From positions 1-11,312 of the forward strand of contig JAKISM010000072.1 in assembly GCA_021648585.1 (NCBI GenBank): a stretch of 11,312 nt of DNA, given 5' to 3'. Position 1 is the stretch's first letter; each line of letters starts with the position of its first letter. The position numbers and the translations under genes were made by a program. The notes beneath the pieces are model-generated. The model did not search any database, was not told the DNA's origin, and worked only from the letters and a program-made list of their open reading frames with translations. The stretch is from Devosiaceae bacterium. Lineage in GTDB: Bacteria > Pseudomonadota > Alphaproteobacteria > Rhizobiales > Devosiaceae. Positions 1-6,994 of the stretch are shown piece by piece.

Positions 1-1
1 T

Positions 2-226
2 GAAGTTCGTGAAGAGCAGCTAAAACATTTAGAAGAAGAACGACGCCGCCTTGATGATGAAATAGCAAACTTTGGCGAATATATGAGTAATCTGCACAAA
101 GCACGCGATAGAGAAGAGTTTGATAGTTATATGAACTCACGTCCCAATAATTTTAATGATGACGCAGGTGGTGCAGATTTCAGCACTGATAGTTCTGCAC
201 AAACTAGAAAAACTAAAAAGAAATAA
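2..226 (+). CDS. DUF2852-like protein, C-terminal fragment (5' end outside window)
   Basis: An open frame enters from the left edge and ends at TAA 224-226, giving the last 74 residues of a protein. The fragment is highly charged. It starts with a run rich in Glu, Arg and Leu that should form an amphipathic helix or short coiled coil (HLEEERRRLDDEIANF), then an ARDREEFDSYM segment, then a polar Asn/Asp/Ser tail ending in KTKKK. The pattern of LEEERRRLD, then F-x-x-Y/F, then A-(K/R)-D-x-E-E-F-D-x-(Y/F)-M matches from memory the C-terminal half of DUF2852 proteins, small membrane-associated proteins of unknown function found mainly in Hyphomicrobiales. The membrane segments expected at the N-terminus are outside the window. 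The gene converges on dnaJ, and a hairpin terminator follows 39 nt after the stop. The coding reading is secure, the family assignment probable, and the function unknown. Confidence 0.75.
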   Translation, partial: EVREEQLKHLEEERRRLDDEIANFGEYMSNLHKARDREEFDSYMNSRPNNFNDDAGGADFSTDSSAQTRKTKKK

Positions 227-264
227 AGACTAACTGTTTACCTCCCCCTTAAACATTGTCTTTA

Positions 265-306
265 AAAAGCGCCCCTTTCTTAATTGATCGGGGCGTTTTG
301 TATTTT
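265..306. terminator. Bidirectional intrinsic terminator between the DUF2852-like gene and dnaJ
   Basis: A 6-bp GC stem pairs CGCCCC (270-275) with GGGGCG (290-295) around a 14-nt loop. It extends by AAAA (265-268) against TTTT (296-299), with G269 bulged. On the + strand the stem is followed by TTTTGTATTTTT. On the - strand it is followed by CTTTTT. It can therefore end both the rightward gene and the leftward dnaJ transcript, as expected between convergent genes. A second outer pairing, CCTCCCC (241-247) with GGGGAGG (312-318), could enclose it. Confidence 0.8.
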
Positions 307-394
307 TGGTCGGGGAGGCGCAATAACGCATGTCCAAGTAAATAAGTCGAGTGGGGGTTCAAGTAAAAAGTAGATAGAATTTAAAGAGGTAAAC

Positions 395-1549
395 CTAATC
401 AAAAAGCTTTTTGATTTTTGCAAAAAAGCCAGACGAAGTTGGATTGTTTTTATCGTTTGAAATATCTTGAAATTCTTTTAATAGCTCTTTTTGTTTTTTT
501 GAGAGATTTTGTGGGGTTTCAATATCCATCTGCACATATAGGTCGCCAAATTGAGAAGAACGAAGCACGGGCATTCCCTTGCCTTTAAGGCGCACTCTTT
601 GACCCGGTTGCATGCCAACATTTACTTTAACTTTTGCTTTATTTCCACCAACAATTGGCACCTCAAACTCACCACCAAGTGCCGCTGTTATCATGGTGAT
701 AGGAACTCGAACATATAAATCTGCGCCATCACGTTGATATAAATCATCTTGGATTATTGTGATGAAAATATAAAGATCTCCTGCCGGCCCGCCTCTTGTG
801 CCTGCTTCGCCCTCACCAGAAAGGCGAATGCGAGTGCCATCTTCAATCCCTTTGGGAACATCAACACTTAATTTGCGTGATTGCTGTTTGCGCCCTGCGC
901 CATTGCAATCGGTGCATGCTTGATCCATTGTCTGCCCGCGTCCATTGCAATTAGGGCAGACGCGCTCAATAGTAAAAAACCCTTGGGACGATCGCACTTT
1001 ACCATGCCCATTACAAGTTGAGCAGCTAGACATTCCTGTGCCGGGTTTTGCCCCCGAGCTATCGCAAGTTTCACATGCAACAAGGGAAGGCACGTCAATT
1101 TCAACCGTGCGCCCCAAATATGCCTCTTCAAGCGAAATTTCTAAATTATATCTAAGATCAGAGCCTCTAAGGGATGATGGACGCTCGCGCCCGCCTCTTG
1201 AAGCACCTGCTCCGCCAGCGGCACCCATGAAATCGCCAAAAATATCTTCAAACATATCAGACATAGAAGAAGAAAAATCAGGGCCAAAACCTTGCGCTCC
1301 GCCTCGCCCGCCCATGCCACCATTTTCAAATGCCGCGTGACCAAATCTATCATAAGCGGCGCGTCTTTGTGGGTCTTTTAAAGTATTATAAGCCTCATTT
1401 ACTTCTTTAAATTTACCCTCAGCGTCTTTATCTTCCTGATTTCTATCTGGGTGATATTGCATAGCAAGCTTGCGATAAGCGACTTTTAATGTCTTATCAT
1501 CTGCGCTTTTCTCAACGCTTAATATTTCATAAAAATCACGTTTTATCAA
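395..1549 (-). CDS. dnaJ: Molecular chaperone DnaJ (Hsp40)
   Basis: DnaJ is the cytoplasmic co-chaperone that delivers unfolded clients to DnaK and stimulates its ATPase. The 384 residues show the full type-I layout: a J domain with HPD at 33-35; a Gly/Phe-rich linker (about 76-120); four zinc-binding cysteine motifs starting at C159, C176, C198 and C212; and two C-terminal client-binding beta-domains. The first zinc motif reads CETCDSSG, with Ser where the CxxCxGxG consensus has Gly; all eight cysteines are kept. The start is TTG (1547-1549). GAAGAG lies 8 nt upstream as Shine-Dalgarno sequence, and MIKRDFYEIL aligns directly with the usual DnaJ N-terminus. An upstream ATG is out of frame and meets a stop at once. 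The gene lies 89 nt downstream of dnaK and is presumably co-transcribed from the sigma-32 promoter, with an intergenic hairpin that may lower its expression relative to dnaK. Confidence 0.98.
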   Translation of the reverse strand: MIKRDFYEILSVEKSADDKTLKVAYRKLAMQYHPDRNQEDKDAEGKFKEVNEAYNTLKDPQRRAAYDRFGHAAFENGGMGGRGGAQGFGPDFSSSMSDMFEDIFGDFMGAAGGAGASRGGRERPSSLRGSDLRYNLEISLEEAYLGRTVEIDVPSLVACETCDSSGAKPGTGMSSCSTCNGHGKVRSSQGFFTIERVCPNCNGRGQTMDQACTDCNGAGRKQQSRKLSVDVPKGIEDGTRIRLSGEGEAGTRGGPAGDLYIFITIIQDDLYQRDGADLYVRVPITMITAALGGEFEVPIVGGNKAKVKVNVGMQPGQRVRLKGKGMPVLRSSQFGDLYVQMDIETPQNLSKKQKELLKEFQDISNDKNNPTSSGFFAKIKKLFD

Positions 1550-1577
1550 TTTAAAAACTCTTCATTTAAAGCAAAAT

Positions 1578-1606
1578 AGCTTTAAGGGCTTTTCGCCCTT
1601 AAAGCT
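1578..1606 (-). terminator. 12-bp hairpin in the dnaK-dnaJ gap (attenuator or partial terminator)
   Basis: A perfect 12-bp inverted repeat pairs AGCTTTAAGGGC (1578-1589) with GCCCTTAAAGCT (1595-1606) around a 5-nt loop, which reads GAAAA in the dnaK-dnaJ transcript. On that strand the stem is followed by ATTTTGCTTT, an interrupted U-tract, so it could act as a leaky terminator. It could equally be an RNA-processing or 3'-stabilising structure that keeps dnaK mRNA in excess of dnaJ. It ends about 15 nt upstream of the dnaJ Shine-Dalgarno sequence. The + strand side has a better T-run, but no + strand gene lies upstream. The structure is certain; the role is inferred. Confidence 0.7.
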
Positions 1607-1638
1607 TTGTTTTTCATTTAGCAAATTTTGCTTTTAGT

Positions 1639-3570
1639 TTATTTTTTATCATCAGAAATATCATCTAAGTCTTCTGGCATTTCTTCAAAATCGGCATCAA
1701 CTACGTCATCATCGTCAATACCGTCAGCTTGTGCATCTGCTTTTGCATCGCCCTCTGCTTCTTGTTGTTGGGCTTTATACATTGCCTCACCAAGTTTCAT
1801 TGCAGCATCAGACAAAACACCTGTTTTGTCTTTAAGTTCAGCTAAACTACCATCTTCAAGTGCAACTTTAATATCTTCAAGCGCAATTTCAATAGCTTCT
1901 TTGTCGTCAGAGCCAACTTTATCGCCATAATCTTTAAGCGATTTTTCGGTTGAATGAACAAGGCTTTCTGCTCGGTTTTTAGCTTCAACAAGTTCGCGTT
2001 TTTCTTTATCTGCTTCGGCGTTTGCTTCTGCTTCTTCTACCATTCTTTCAATATCTTCATCGCTTAGTCCGCCAGAAGCCTGAATGGTAATTTGCTGCTC
2101 TTTGCCTGTGCCTTTGTCTTTTGCACTAACATTAACAATGCCATTTGCATCAATATCAAACGTTACTTCAATTTGCGGAATACCGCGCGGAGCAGATGGA
2201 ATGCCAGTTAAATCAAAACGACCTAAACTTTTATTATCACCCGCCATTTCACGCTCGCCTTGTGCAACATTGATAGTCACAGCAGATTGATTATCTTCAG
2301 CAGTTGAAAATGTTTGGCTTTTTTTGGTTGGAATTGTTGTGTTTCTATCAATAAGACGAGTAAACACCCCACCCAAAGTCTCAATACCAAGTGAAAGTGG
2401 GCTAACATCTAAAAGAAGAACGTCTTTAACATCACCCTGAAGAACACCTGCTTGAATTGCCGCACCCATTGCAACAACTTCGTCTGGGTTAACGCCTTTA
2501 TGAGGCTCTTTATCAAAAATATTTTTAACAGTTTCTTGCACCTTAGGCATGCGGGTCATACCACCAACAAGCACCACTTCGTCAATATCACTAGCTTTAA
2601 GCCCAGCATCTTTAAGTGCAGATTTACAAGGGCCAACAGTGCGTTTAATTAAATCATCAACTAAACTTTCAAATTTTGCTCTTGTTAGTTTTAGTTGAAG
2701 ATGTTTAGGGCCATCTGCATCAGCAGTAATAAACGGAAGATTTACTTCTGTTTGAGTTGCGCTAGAAAGCTCGATTTTAGCTTTTTCAGCAGCTTCTTTT
2801 AAACGTTGTAGAGCTAGCTTGTCTTTCTTTAAATCAATGCCTTGCTCTTTTTTAAATTCGTCTGCCAAATATTCAACAAGGCGCATGTCAAAATCTTCAC
2901 CACCAAGAAATGTATCACCATTGGTAGACTTAACTTCAAATACACCATCACCAATTTCAAGGATAGAAACGTCAAATGTTCCACCACCAAGATCGTAAAC
3001 TGCAATAATGCCAGTATTATCTTTGTCTAAACCATAGGCAAGAGCTGCGGCAGTTGGCTCGTTAATAATGCGCAAAACTTCAAGGCCGGCAATTTTACCA
3101 GCGTCTTTAGTTGCTTGGCGTTGACTATCATTAAAATATGCTGGAACGGTAATCACGGCTTGAGTAACTTCTTCACCAAGATAGCTCTCAGCGGTTTCTT
3201 TCATTTTACCCAAAATCATACCAGAAACTTCACTTGGTGACATTTTCTTGCCATCAACTTCAACCCAAGCATCACCATTATCCCCTTTAACAATTTTATA
3301 GGGGACTAGTTTTTTGTCTTTTTTTACCATCGGGTCATCATAGCGACGACCAATAAGGCGCTTCACTGCAAATAATGTGCCCTCAGGATTGGTGACGGCT
3401 TGGCGTTTTGCAGGCTGGCCAACAAGACGCTCGCCATCTACTCCAAAAGCTACCATTGAAGGTGTTGTGCGCATACCTTCGGCATTTTCAATAATTTTAG
3501 GATCTTTGCCGTCCATAACAGCGACACATGAATTAGTTGTTCCTAAATCAATTCCAATAATTTTTCCCAT
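1639..3570 (-). CDS. dnaK: Molecular chaperone DnaK (Hsp70)
   Basis: DnaK is the ATP-driven cytoplasmic Hsp70 that binds exposed hydrophobic peptides. It works with DnaJ (ATPase stimulation) and GrpE (ADP release), and in proteobacteria it also restrains sigma-32. The 643-residue protein is full length. It carries the phosphate-1 motif GIDLGTTNSCVAV at the N-terminus, the phosphate-2 motif YDLGGGTFDVSIL near residue 195, the adenosine motif VVLVGGMTRMPKVQ near 335, and the interdomain linker LLLDVSPLSLGIET near 390. These are followed by the substrate-binding domain and helical lid. The acidic C-terminus contains the usual DDDVVDADFEE and continues as MPEDLDDISDDKK. The ATG (3568-3570) has AAGAGGA upstream at suitable spacing. 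A sigma-32-type promoter about 100 nt upstream makes heat-shock control very likely. grpE and hrcA lie just upstream on the same strand, with dnaJ downstream. Confidence 0.99.
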   Translation of the reverse strand: MGKIIGIDLGTTNSCVAVMDGKDPKIIENAEGMRTTPSMVAFGVDGERLVGQPAKRQAVTNPEGTLFAVKRLIGRRYDDPMVKKDKKLVPYKIVKGDNGDAWVEVDGKKMSPSEVSGMILGKMKETAESYLGEEVTQAVITVPAYFNDSQRQATKDAGKIAGLEVLRIINEPTAAALAYGLDKDNTGIIAVYDLGGGTFDVSILEIGDGVFEVKSTNGDTFLGGEDFDMRLVEYLADEFKKEQGIDLKKDKLALQRLKEAAEKAKIELSSATQTEVNLPFITADADGPKHLQLKLTRAKFESLVDDLIKRTVGPCKSALKDAGLKASDIDEVVLVGGMTRMPKVQETVKNIFDKEPHKGVNPDEVVAMGAAIQAGVLQGDVKDVLLLDVSPLSLGIETLGGVFTRLIDRNTTIPTKKSQTFSTAEDNQSAVTINVAQGEREMAGDNKSLGRFDLTGIPSAPRGIPQIEVTFDIDANGIVNVSAKDKGTGKEQQITIQASGGLSDEDIERMVEEAEANAEADKEKRELVEAKNRAESLVHSTEKSLKDYGDKVGSDDKEAIEIALEDIKVALEDGSLAELKDKTGVLSDAAMKLGEAMYKAQQQEAEGDAKADAQADGIDDDDVVDADFEEMPEDLDDISDDKK

Positions 3571-3668
3571 TTTTTATTCCTCTTAATTTTAGCGAACTTT
3601 ATTTAACCCCAAATAGCGGCGGTATATTTCAAGTCCCTGATGGGTAAATGCTCAATAGAGCGTTGTGG

Positions 3669-3700
3669 CGTATATAAGGTTCACTTGAGTGACCTTCAAG
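3669..3700 (-). promoter_or_regulatory. Sigma-32 (RpoH) heat-shock promoter of dnaK-dnaJ
   Basis: On the - strand the sequence reads CTTG (3697-3700), an 18-nt spacer, then CTTATATACG (3669-3678). This fits every fixed position of the consensus reported for alphaproteobacterial heat-shock promoters, CTTG-N17-18-CYTATNTNNG. It points at dnaK and would give a leader of roughly 90 nt. Most of the spacer is a hyphenated palindrome (3676-3696), with AAGGT/ACCTT and CAC/GTG arms and a one-base bulge, which may be incidental. No CIRCE operator overlaps it, so HrcA control of dnaK is not indicated here. Confidence 0.85.
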
Positions 3701-3724
3701 CACCAAATCAAATATTTTTGTTTT

Positions 3725-4372
3725 TTATGCCTGTTTATCAATATATTGCTTTGAAAAGCTTATATCACCGTCTTCAAATGGCTTTTCATCTACCTTTGGA
3801 GGTTTTGAGCCCTTTGCAATTCCAACCAAAGCTGGGCGCAAAATCCGCTCTCCAATTACAAAACCGGGTTGAATTTCTTCAACAATAGTTCCATCGGGCT
3901 CTGAGCTGTTTGGCACTTCAAACATTGCTTGGTGCTTATGAGGGTCAAACTTTTCGCCCAATGATAAAATTGGCTTCACACCATTTGCTTGTAAAAGGCG
4001 CTGCATCTCACGATCAGTCATTTCTATGCCTTCAACCAAAGAGTCTAATATTTTATCTCCACTTTCCCTAGCCTCTTTTGGAACAGTCGATAAAGCACGA
4101 GAAAGATTATCGGTAGCGCCAAGCATATCACGAGCAAAATTAGCGATAGCATAGGTGCGAGCTTCGCCAACTTCTCTTGCTGTACGTTTTCGCAGGTTTT
4201 CCATTTCTGCAATAGTGCGCAAAAGTCGATCTTTCATGTCGGCATTATCTGCAACTAAAATTTCATTTTCAGCATTTAATGCGGCAATTGGATCAATCTC
4301 TTGATTTTCATTTTCCTCATTAAGAGGTGATTCTAAGTTTTCGTCGTCAATATTGTCGTTGTCTTCTTGCAT
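3725..4372 (-). CDS. grpE: Nucleotide exchange factor GrpE
   Basis: GrpE releases ADP and substrate from DnaK, resetting the chaperone cycle. The 215-residue product starts with an acidic disordered segment (DNDNIDDENLESPLNEENE). A long helix follows that forms the GrpE dimer stalk, containing MKDRLLRTIAEMENLRKRT. The C-terminal beta-domain, which contacts the DnaK ATPase domain, includes the family signature GFVIGERILRPALVGIAKG. A charged tail follows. The ATG start has AAGAG 6 nt upstream. The gene lies 76 nt downstream of hrcA and 154 nt upstream of dnaK on the same strand. No convincing terminator follows it, so hrcA-grpE transcripts could run on into dnaK, while dnaK-dnaJ also have their own heat-shock promoter. 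Confidence 0.98.
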   Translation of the reverse strand: MQEDNDNIDDENLESPLNEENENQEIDPIAALNAENEILVADNADMKDRLLRTIAEMENLRKRTAREVGEARTYAIANFARDMLGATDNLSRALSTVPKEARESGDKILDSLVEGIEMTDREMQRLLQANGVKPILSLGEKFDPHKHQAMFEVPNSSEPDGTIVEEIQPGFVIGERILRPALVGIAKGSKPPKVDEKPFEDGDISFSKQYIDKQA

Positions 4373-4448
4373 ATTTAGCTCTTACTTTATTAAATCTTGG
4401 ATTAATATTATTATTCTTACATGCATATCGGCGTTCTTATTACAGATA

Positions 4449-5531
4449 TCAACTCTTAAGTGCAACAATTCTTGAAATAACATGTGCTGTATAATCAACT
4501 ACTGGCACAATGCGAGCATAATTTAACCTTGTCGGGCCAATTATCCCCAATGCACCCACAATATTTTGCGAACCATCTTTAAAAGGGGCAATTATCACCG
4601 AAGATCCTGAAAGAGAAAATAATTTATTTTCCGATCCAATAAAAATCCTAACCCCCTCACCCGAATCAGCGTCATTGAGTAAATCAATTAATCCTTGTTT
4701 GCTCTCTAATTCATCAAATAACTCACGCACCCGCATCAATTCTTCAGATGCCATTGTATCATTGATAAGGTTTGCTCGCCCTCTAACTATTAAAGTTGGC
4801 TTGGCTTTTGAGGCCGATTTTGAAAGAGTTGCAATTCCTGCATCAATTAATTTTGCAGTTAAATCATCTAATTGGGTCTGTTGATTTTCATGTTGGTCTA
4901 ATAAAACATCTCGTGCCTCAGATATAGTGCGCCCCAACATATAATGGCTTAAATAATTACTTGCCTGCTCTAGCGCATTTGAGCTTACACCCTTTTCAAC
5001 GTTAAAAACCCGATTTTCAACCTGCCCGTCATCTCCCACCAAAACCGCCATCACAGTTTCACTATCAAGACGCACAAATTCTATATGTTTAAGCACCATA
5101 TCAGTTTTAGAAGTTATCACCATGCCAGCGCCCTGACAAAGCCCAGAAAGCAGCGTGCTAGCCTTAGTCAATAAATCTTCAAGCGCATCATCATTAGCAT
5201 TTTGCTCGATTTGCTTTGCAATATTTTGCCGCTCTTCATTGTTAATTGTGCCAGTTTCAAGCATCGCATCAACAAAGAACCTTAACCCAGATTGCGTAGG
5301 CGCTCGCCCTGCCGAAATATGCGGTGCGGCAATTAGTCCAAGCTCCTCTAAATCCATCATTACGTTACGAACTGATGCAGGCGATAGGCTAGTTTGTAAC
5401 ATACGAGAAAGCTGGCGTGAGCCAACTGGCTCGCCCGTTTCAATATATGATTCTACTAAGCGCTTAAAAATATCTTGGCTACGTTGATTAAGCGAAGTTA
5501 GAAATTTTTCTGAATTTGAATTTTTATCCAT
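4449..5531 (-). CDS. hrcA: Heat-inducible transcription repressor HrcA
   Basis: HrcA represses chaperonin genes by binding CIRCE operators and depends on GroEL for activity. The 360-residue protein has an N-terminal winged-helix domain with the family hallmarks ETGEPVGSRQLSR (about 32-44), SPASVRNVMMDLEELGL (about 50-66) and APHISAGRAPTQSGLRFFVD (about 69-88). The rest fits the dimerisation and GAF-like domains, including the C-terminal IIGPTRLNYARIVPVVDYTA. The ATG at 5531 has AAGGA only 1 nt away, too close for normal Shine-Dalgarno use. An upstream in-frame TAA and the lack of other start codons in between still favour this start; leaderless or weak initiation is possible. The gene is the first of the leftward block, divergent from rph. 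No CIRCE element is visible in the window, so its targets (typically groESL) are probably elsewhere. Confidence 0.97.
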   Translation of the reverse strand: MDKNSNSEKFLTSLNQRSQDIFKRLVESYIETGEPVGSRQLSRMLQTSLSPASVRNVMMDLEELGLIAAPHISAGRAPTQSGLRFFVDAMLETGTINNEERQNIAKQIEQNANDDALEDLLTKASTLLSGLCQGAGMVITSKTDMVLKHIEFVRLDSETVMAVLVGDDGQVENRVFNVEKGVSSNALEQASNYLSHYMLGRTISEARDVLLDQHENQQTQLDDLTAKLIDAGIATLSKSASKAKPTLIVRGRANLINDTMASEELMRVRELFDELESKQGLIDLLNDADSGEGVRIFIGSENKLFSLSGSSVIIAPFKDGSQNIVGALGIIGPTRLNYARIVPVVDYTAHVISRIVALKS

Positions 5532-5627
5532 ATCCTTAAATAGAGATATTTATCTAAAATGCCAAATAAATTATGCTTTCAAATATTATTAATAACATAT
5601 AAAGATTTGCGCTTAAGGAGAAATAAC

Positions 5628-6344
5628 ATGCGACCATCAAAACGACAATTAAATGAAATGCGAAATGTAACTATTGAGCGCAATATTGCTCCACAGGCTG
5701 AAGGCTCTTGCCTTATTAGTTTTGGCAATACGAAAGTTTTATGCACAGCTTCGGTTGAAACCAAACTACCGCCGTGGCGACGTGGGCAGGGCGTTGGTTG
5801 GGTAACGGCCGAATATGGTATGCTACCACGCTCAACAGGCTCTCGTATGCGCCGAGAAGCAACGCAGGGCAAGCAAAGCGGGCGAACTCAAGAGATCCAA
5901 CGTCTTATAGGGCGTTCAATGCGGGCGATTATTGATATGGAAGCACTTGGCGAAAATCAAATCACCCTAGATTGCGATGTTATTCAGGCCGATGGTGGCA
6001 CTCGAACTGCCGCAATTTCTGGCGCTTATGTGGCGCTTAGTGAGGCAATTTCTTGGATGAGAGCACGAGAAATTATTAAAAAAAATCCGATTAAAGATAA
6101 TATTGCTGCAATTTCTTGTGGCATATATCAAGGCTCACCAGTGCTTGATCTTGATTATATTGAAGATAGCGAGGCTGAAACGGACGCTAATTTTGTTATG
6201 AGTGGGTCTGGTAAAATAATTGAAATTCAGGGCACTGCCGAGCAGAACCCATTTTCTCGTGATGAATTAAATCAATTATTAGATTTAGCGCAAAAGGGAA
6301 TTGGCGAGATTATTACAATTCAAAATGAGGCGCTTGCTAAATAA
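5628..6344 (+). CDS. rph: Ribonuclease PH (tRNA 3'-end phosphorolytic exonuclease)
   Basis: RNase PH trims tRNA precursors from the 3' end by phosphorolysis and helps degrade structured RNA; it works as a hexamer of dimers. The product is 238 residues, the usual length. It carries MRPSKRQLNEMR at the N-terminus, the phosphate-site motif SGRTQEIQRLIGRS with Arg86, and GGTRTAAISGA with Arg126; both arginines sit at the numbers conserved in the family. LDLDYIEDSEAETDANFVM provides the acidic metal-site region, and EIQGTAEQNPFSRDE follows. I chose ATG 5628 because AAGGAG stands 7 nt before it and it gives the canonical N-terminus. The in-frame ATG at 5559 would add 23 residues without family resemblance. 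The gene is first in rph-rdgB-hemW, and its stop overlaps the rdgB start as TAATG. Confidence 0.98.
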   Translation: MRPSKRQLNEMRNVTIERNIAPQAEGSCLISFGNTKVLCTASVETKLPPWRRGQGVGWVTAEYGMLPRSTGSRMRREATQGKQSGRTQEIQRLIGRSMRAIIDMEALGENQITLDCDVIQADGGTRTAAISGAYVALSEAISWMRAREIIKKNPIKDNIAAISCGIYQGSPVLDLDYIEDSEAETDANFVMSGSGKIIEIQGTAEQNPFSRDELNQLLDLAQKGIGEIITIQNEALAK

Positions 6345-6994
6345 TGGGTGATTGGTTCAAATTAAAGCGTGGTGATAAATTGCTTTTAGCGACCCATAAT
6401 AAAGGCAAGCTAAAAGAATTTTCTGATCTATTTGCGCCCTTTGGCTTAGAAATTATTTCCGCAGGGCAATTAGGATTGCCAGAGCCAATAGAGGACGGCA
6501 CAAGTTTTAGAGAAAATGCCGCCATTAAAGCTCACGCTAGTGCAAAGGGTGCTAATATGCTGGCTCTTGCCGATGATAGTGGGCTTTGTGTTGATGCGCT
6601 TGATGGCGCTCCCGGTATTTATACTGCTGATTGGGCTGAGAAACCTGATGGCACTCGTGATTTTGATATTGGCATGAAAAAGGTCGAGGACGAATTACAA
6701 AAAGCAGGTGCAGTTTTACCAAAACAAAGAAAAGCCGCCTTTAATGCTACCCTTTGTCTTGCTAATCCGCATGGTGATGAGCTATTCTTTGAGGGTAAAA
6801 TAAATGGCGAAATGGTCTGGCCGCCTCGTGGGGATTTGGGGTTTGGATTTGATCCGACTTTTAGCCCTCAAAATTATGATATTAGTTTTGGTGAAATGAG
6901 TTCTGAAATGAAACATGGTTATAAAAGAGGAGAGCAAGGGCTTAGCCATCGCTCTCGTGCTTTTGCAAAAATGATTGAGGCATGTTTTGACTAA
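6344..6994 (+). CDS. rdgB: Non-canonical purine NTP pyrophosphatase (RdgB/HAM1, dITP/XTPase)
   Basis: The enzyme hydrolyses dITP, ITP and XTP to the monophosphate and pyrophosphate, keeping deaminated purines out of DNA and RNA. The 216 residues contain the HAM1 motifs in order: ATHNKGKLKEF (nucleotide binding, T17-N19), FRENAAIKA (about 55-63), ADDSGLCVDALDGAPGIYTADWAE with the metal-binding acidic pair D77-D78, GFGFDPTF, and the base-recognition segment near the end, MKHGYKRGEQGLSHRSRAF. The start ATG shares its A with the rph stop codon (TAATG). The only nearby Shine-Dalgarno candidate, GAGG, lies 13 nt upstream, so translation is probably coupled to rph. The last codons contain the Shine-Dalgarno sequence and start of hemW. 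Confidence 0.97.
   Translation: MGDWFKLKRGDKLLLATHNKGKLKEFSDLFAPFGLEIISAGQLGLPEPIEDGTSFRENAAIKAHASAKGANMLALADDSGLCVDALDGAPGIYTADWAEKPDGTRDFDIGMKKVEDELQKAGAVLPKQRKAAFNATLCLANPHGDELFFEGKINGEMVWPPRGDLGFGFDPTFSPQNYDISFGEMSSEMKHGYKRGEQGLSHRSRAFAKMIEACFD

Noticed and set aside
1628..1930. Open frame of 100 codons on the + strand opposite the end of dnaK
   Set aside because: Its Ser-rich product is the antisense shadow of the acidic dnaK tail; other + strand frames inside dnaK, dnaJ, hrcA, rpoN and lptB are similar shadows.
3571..3660. RNA thermometer (ROSE-like) in the dnaK leader
   Set aside because: Only tiny hairpins (for example GCTC/GAGC, CCC/GGG) are visible, and nothing convincingly pairs with the AAGAGGA Shine-Dalgarno sequence.
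5554..5582. Possible sigma-70 promoter for hrcA (TTGAAA, 17 nt, TTTTAG on the - strand)
   Set aside because: The -10 block matches poorly, and in an AT-rich 96-bp gap such matches are expected by chance.
5559..5627. Upstream ATG for rph adding 23 residues
   Set aside because: It has no Shine-Dalgarno sequence and no family resemblance, while ATG 5628 has AAGGAG at ideal spacing and the canonical RNase PH start.
6975..6986. TTG start for hemW at 6975
   Set aside because: There is no Shine-Dalgarno sequence before it; TGAGG immediately inside this extension is well placed for TTG 6987.
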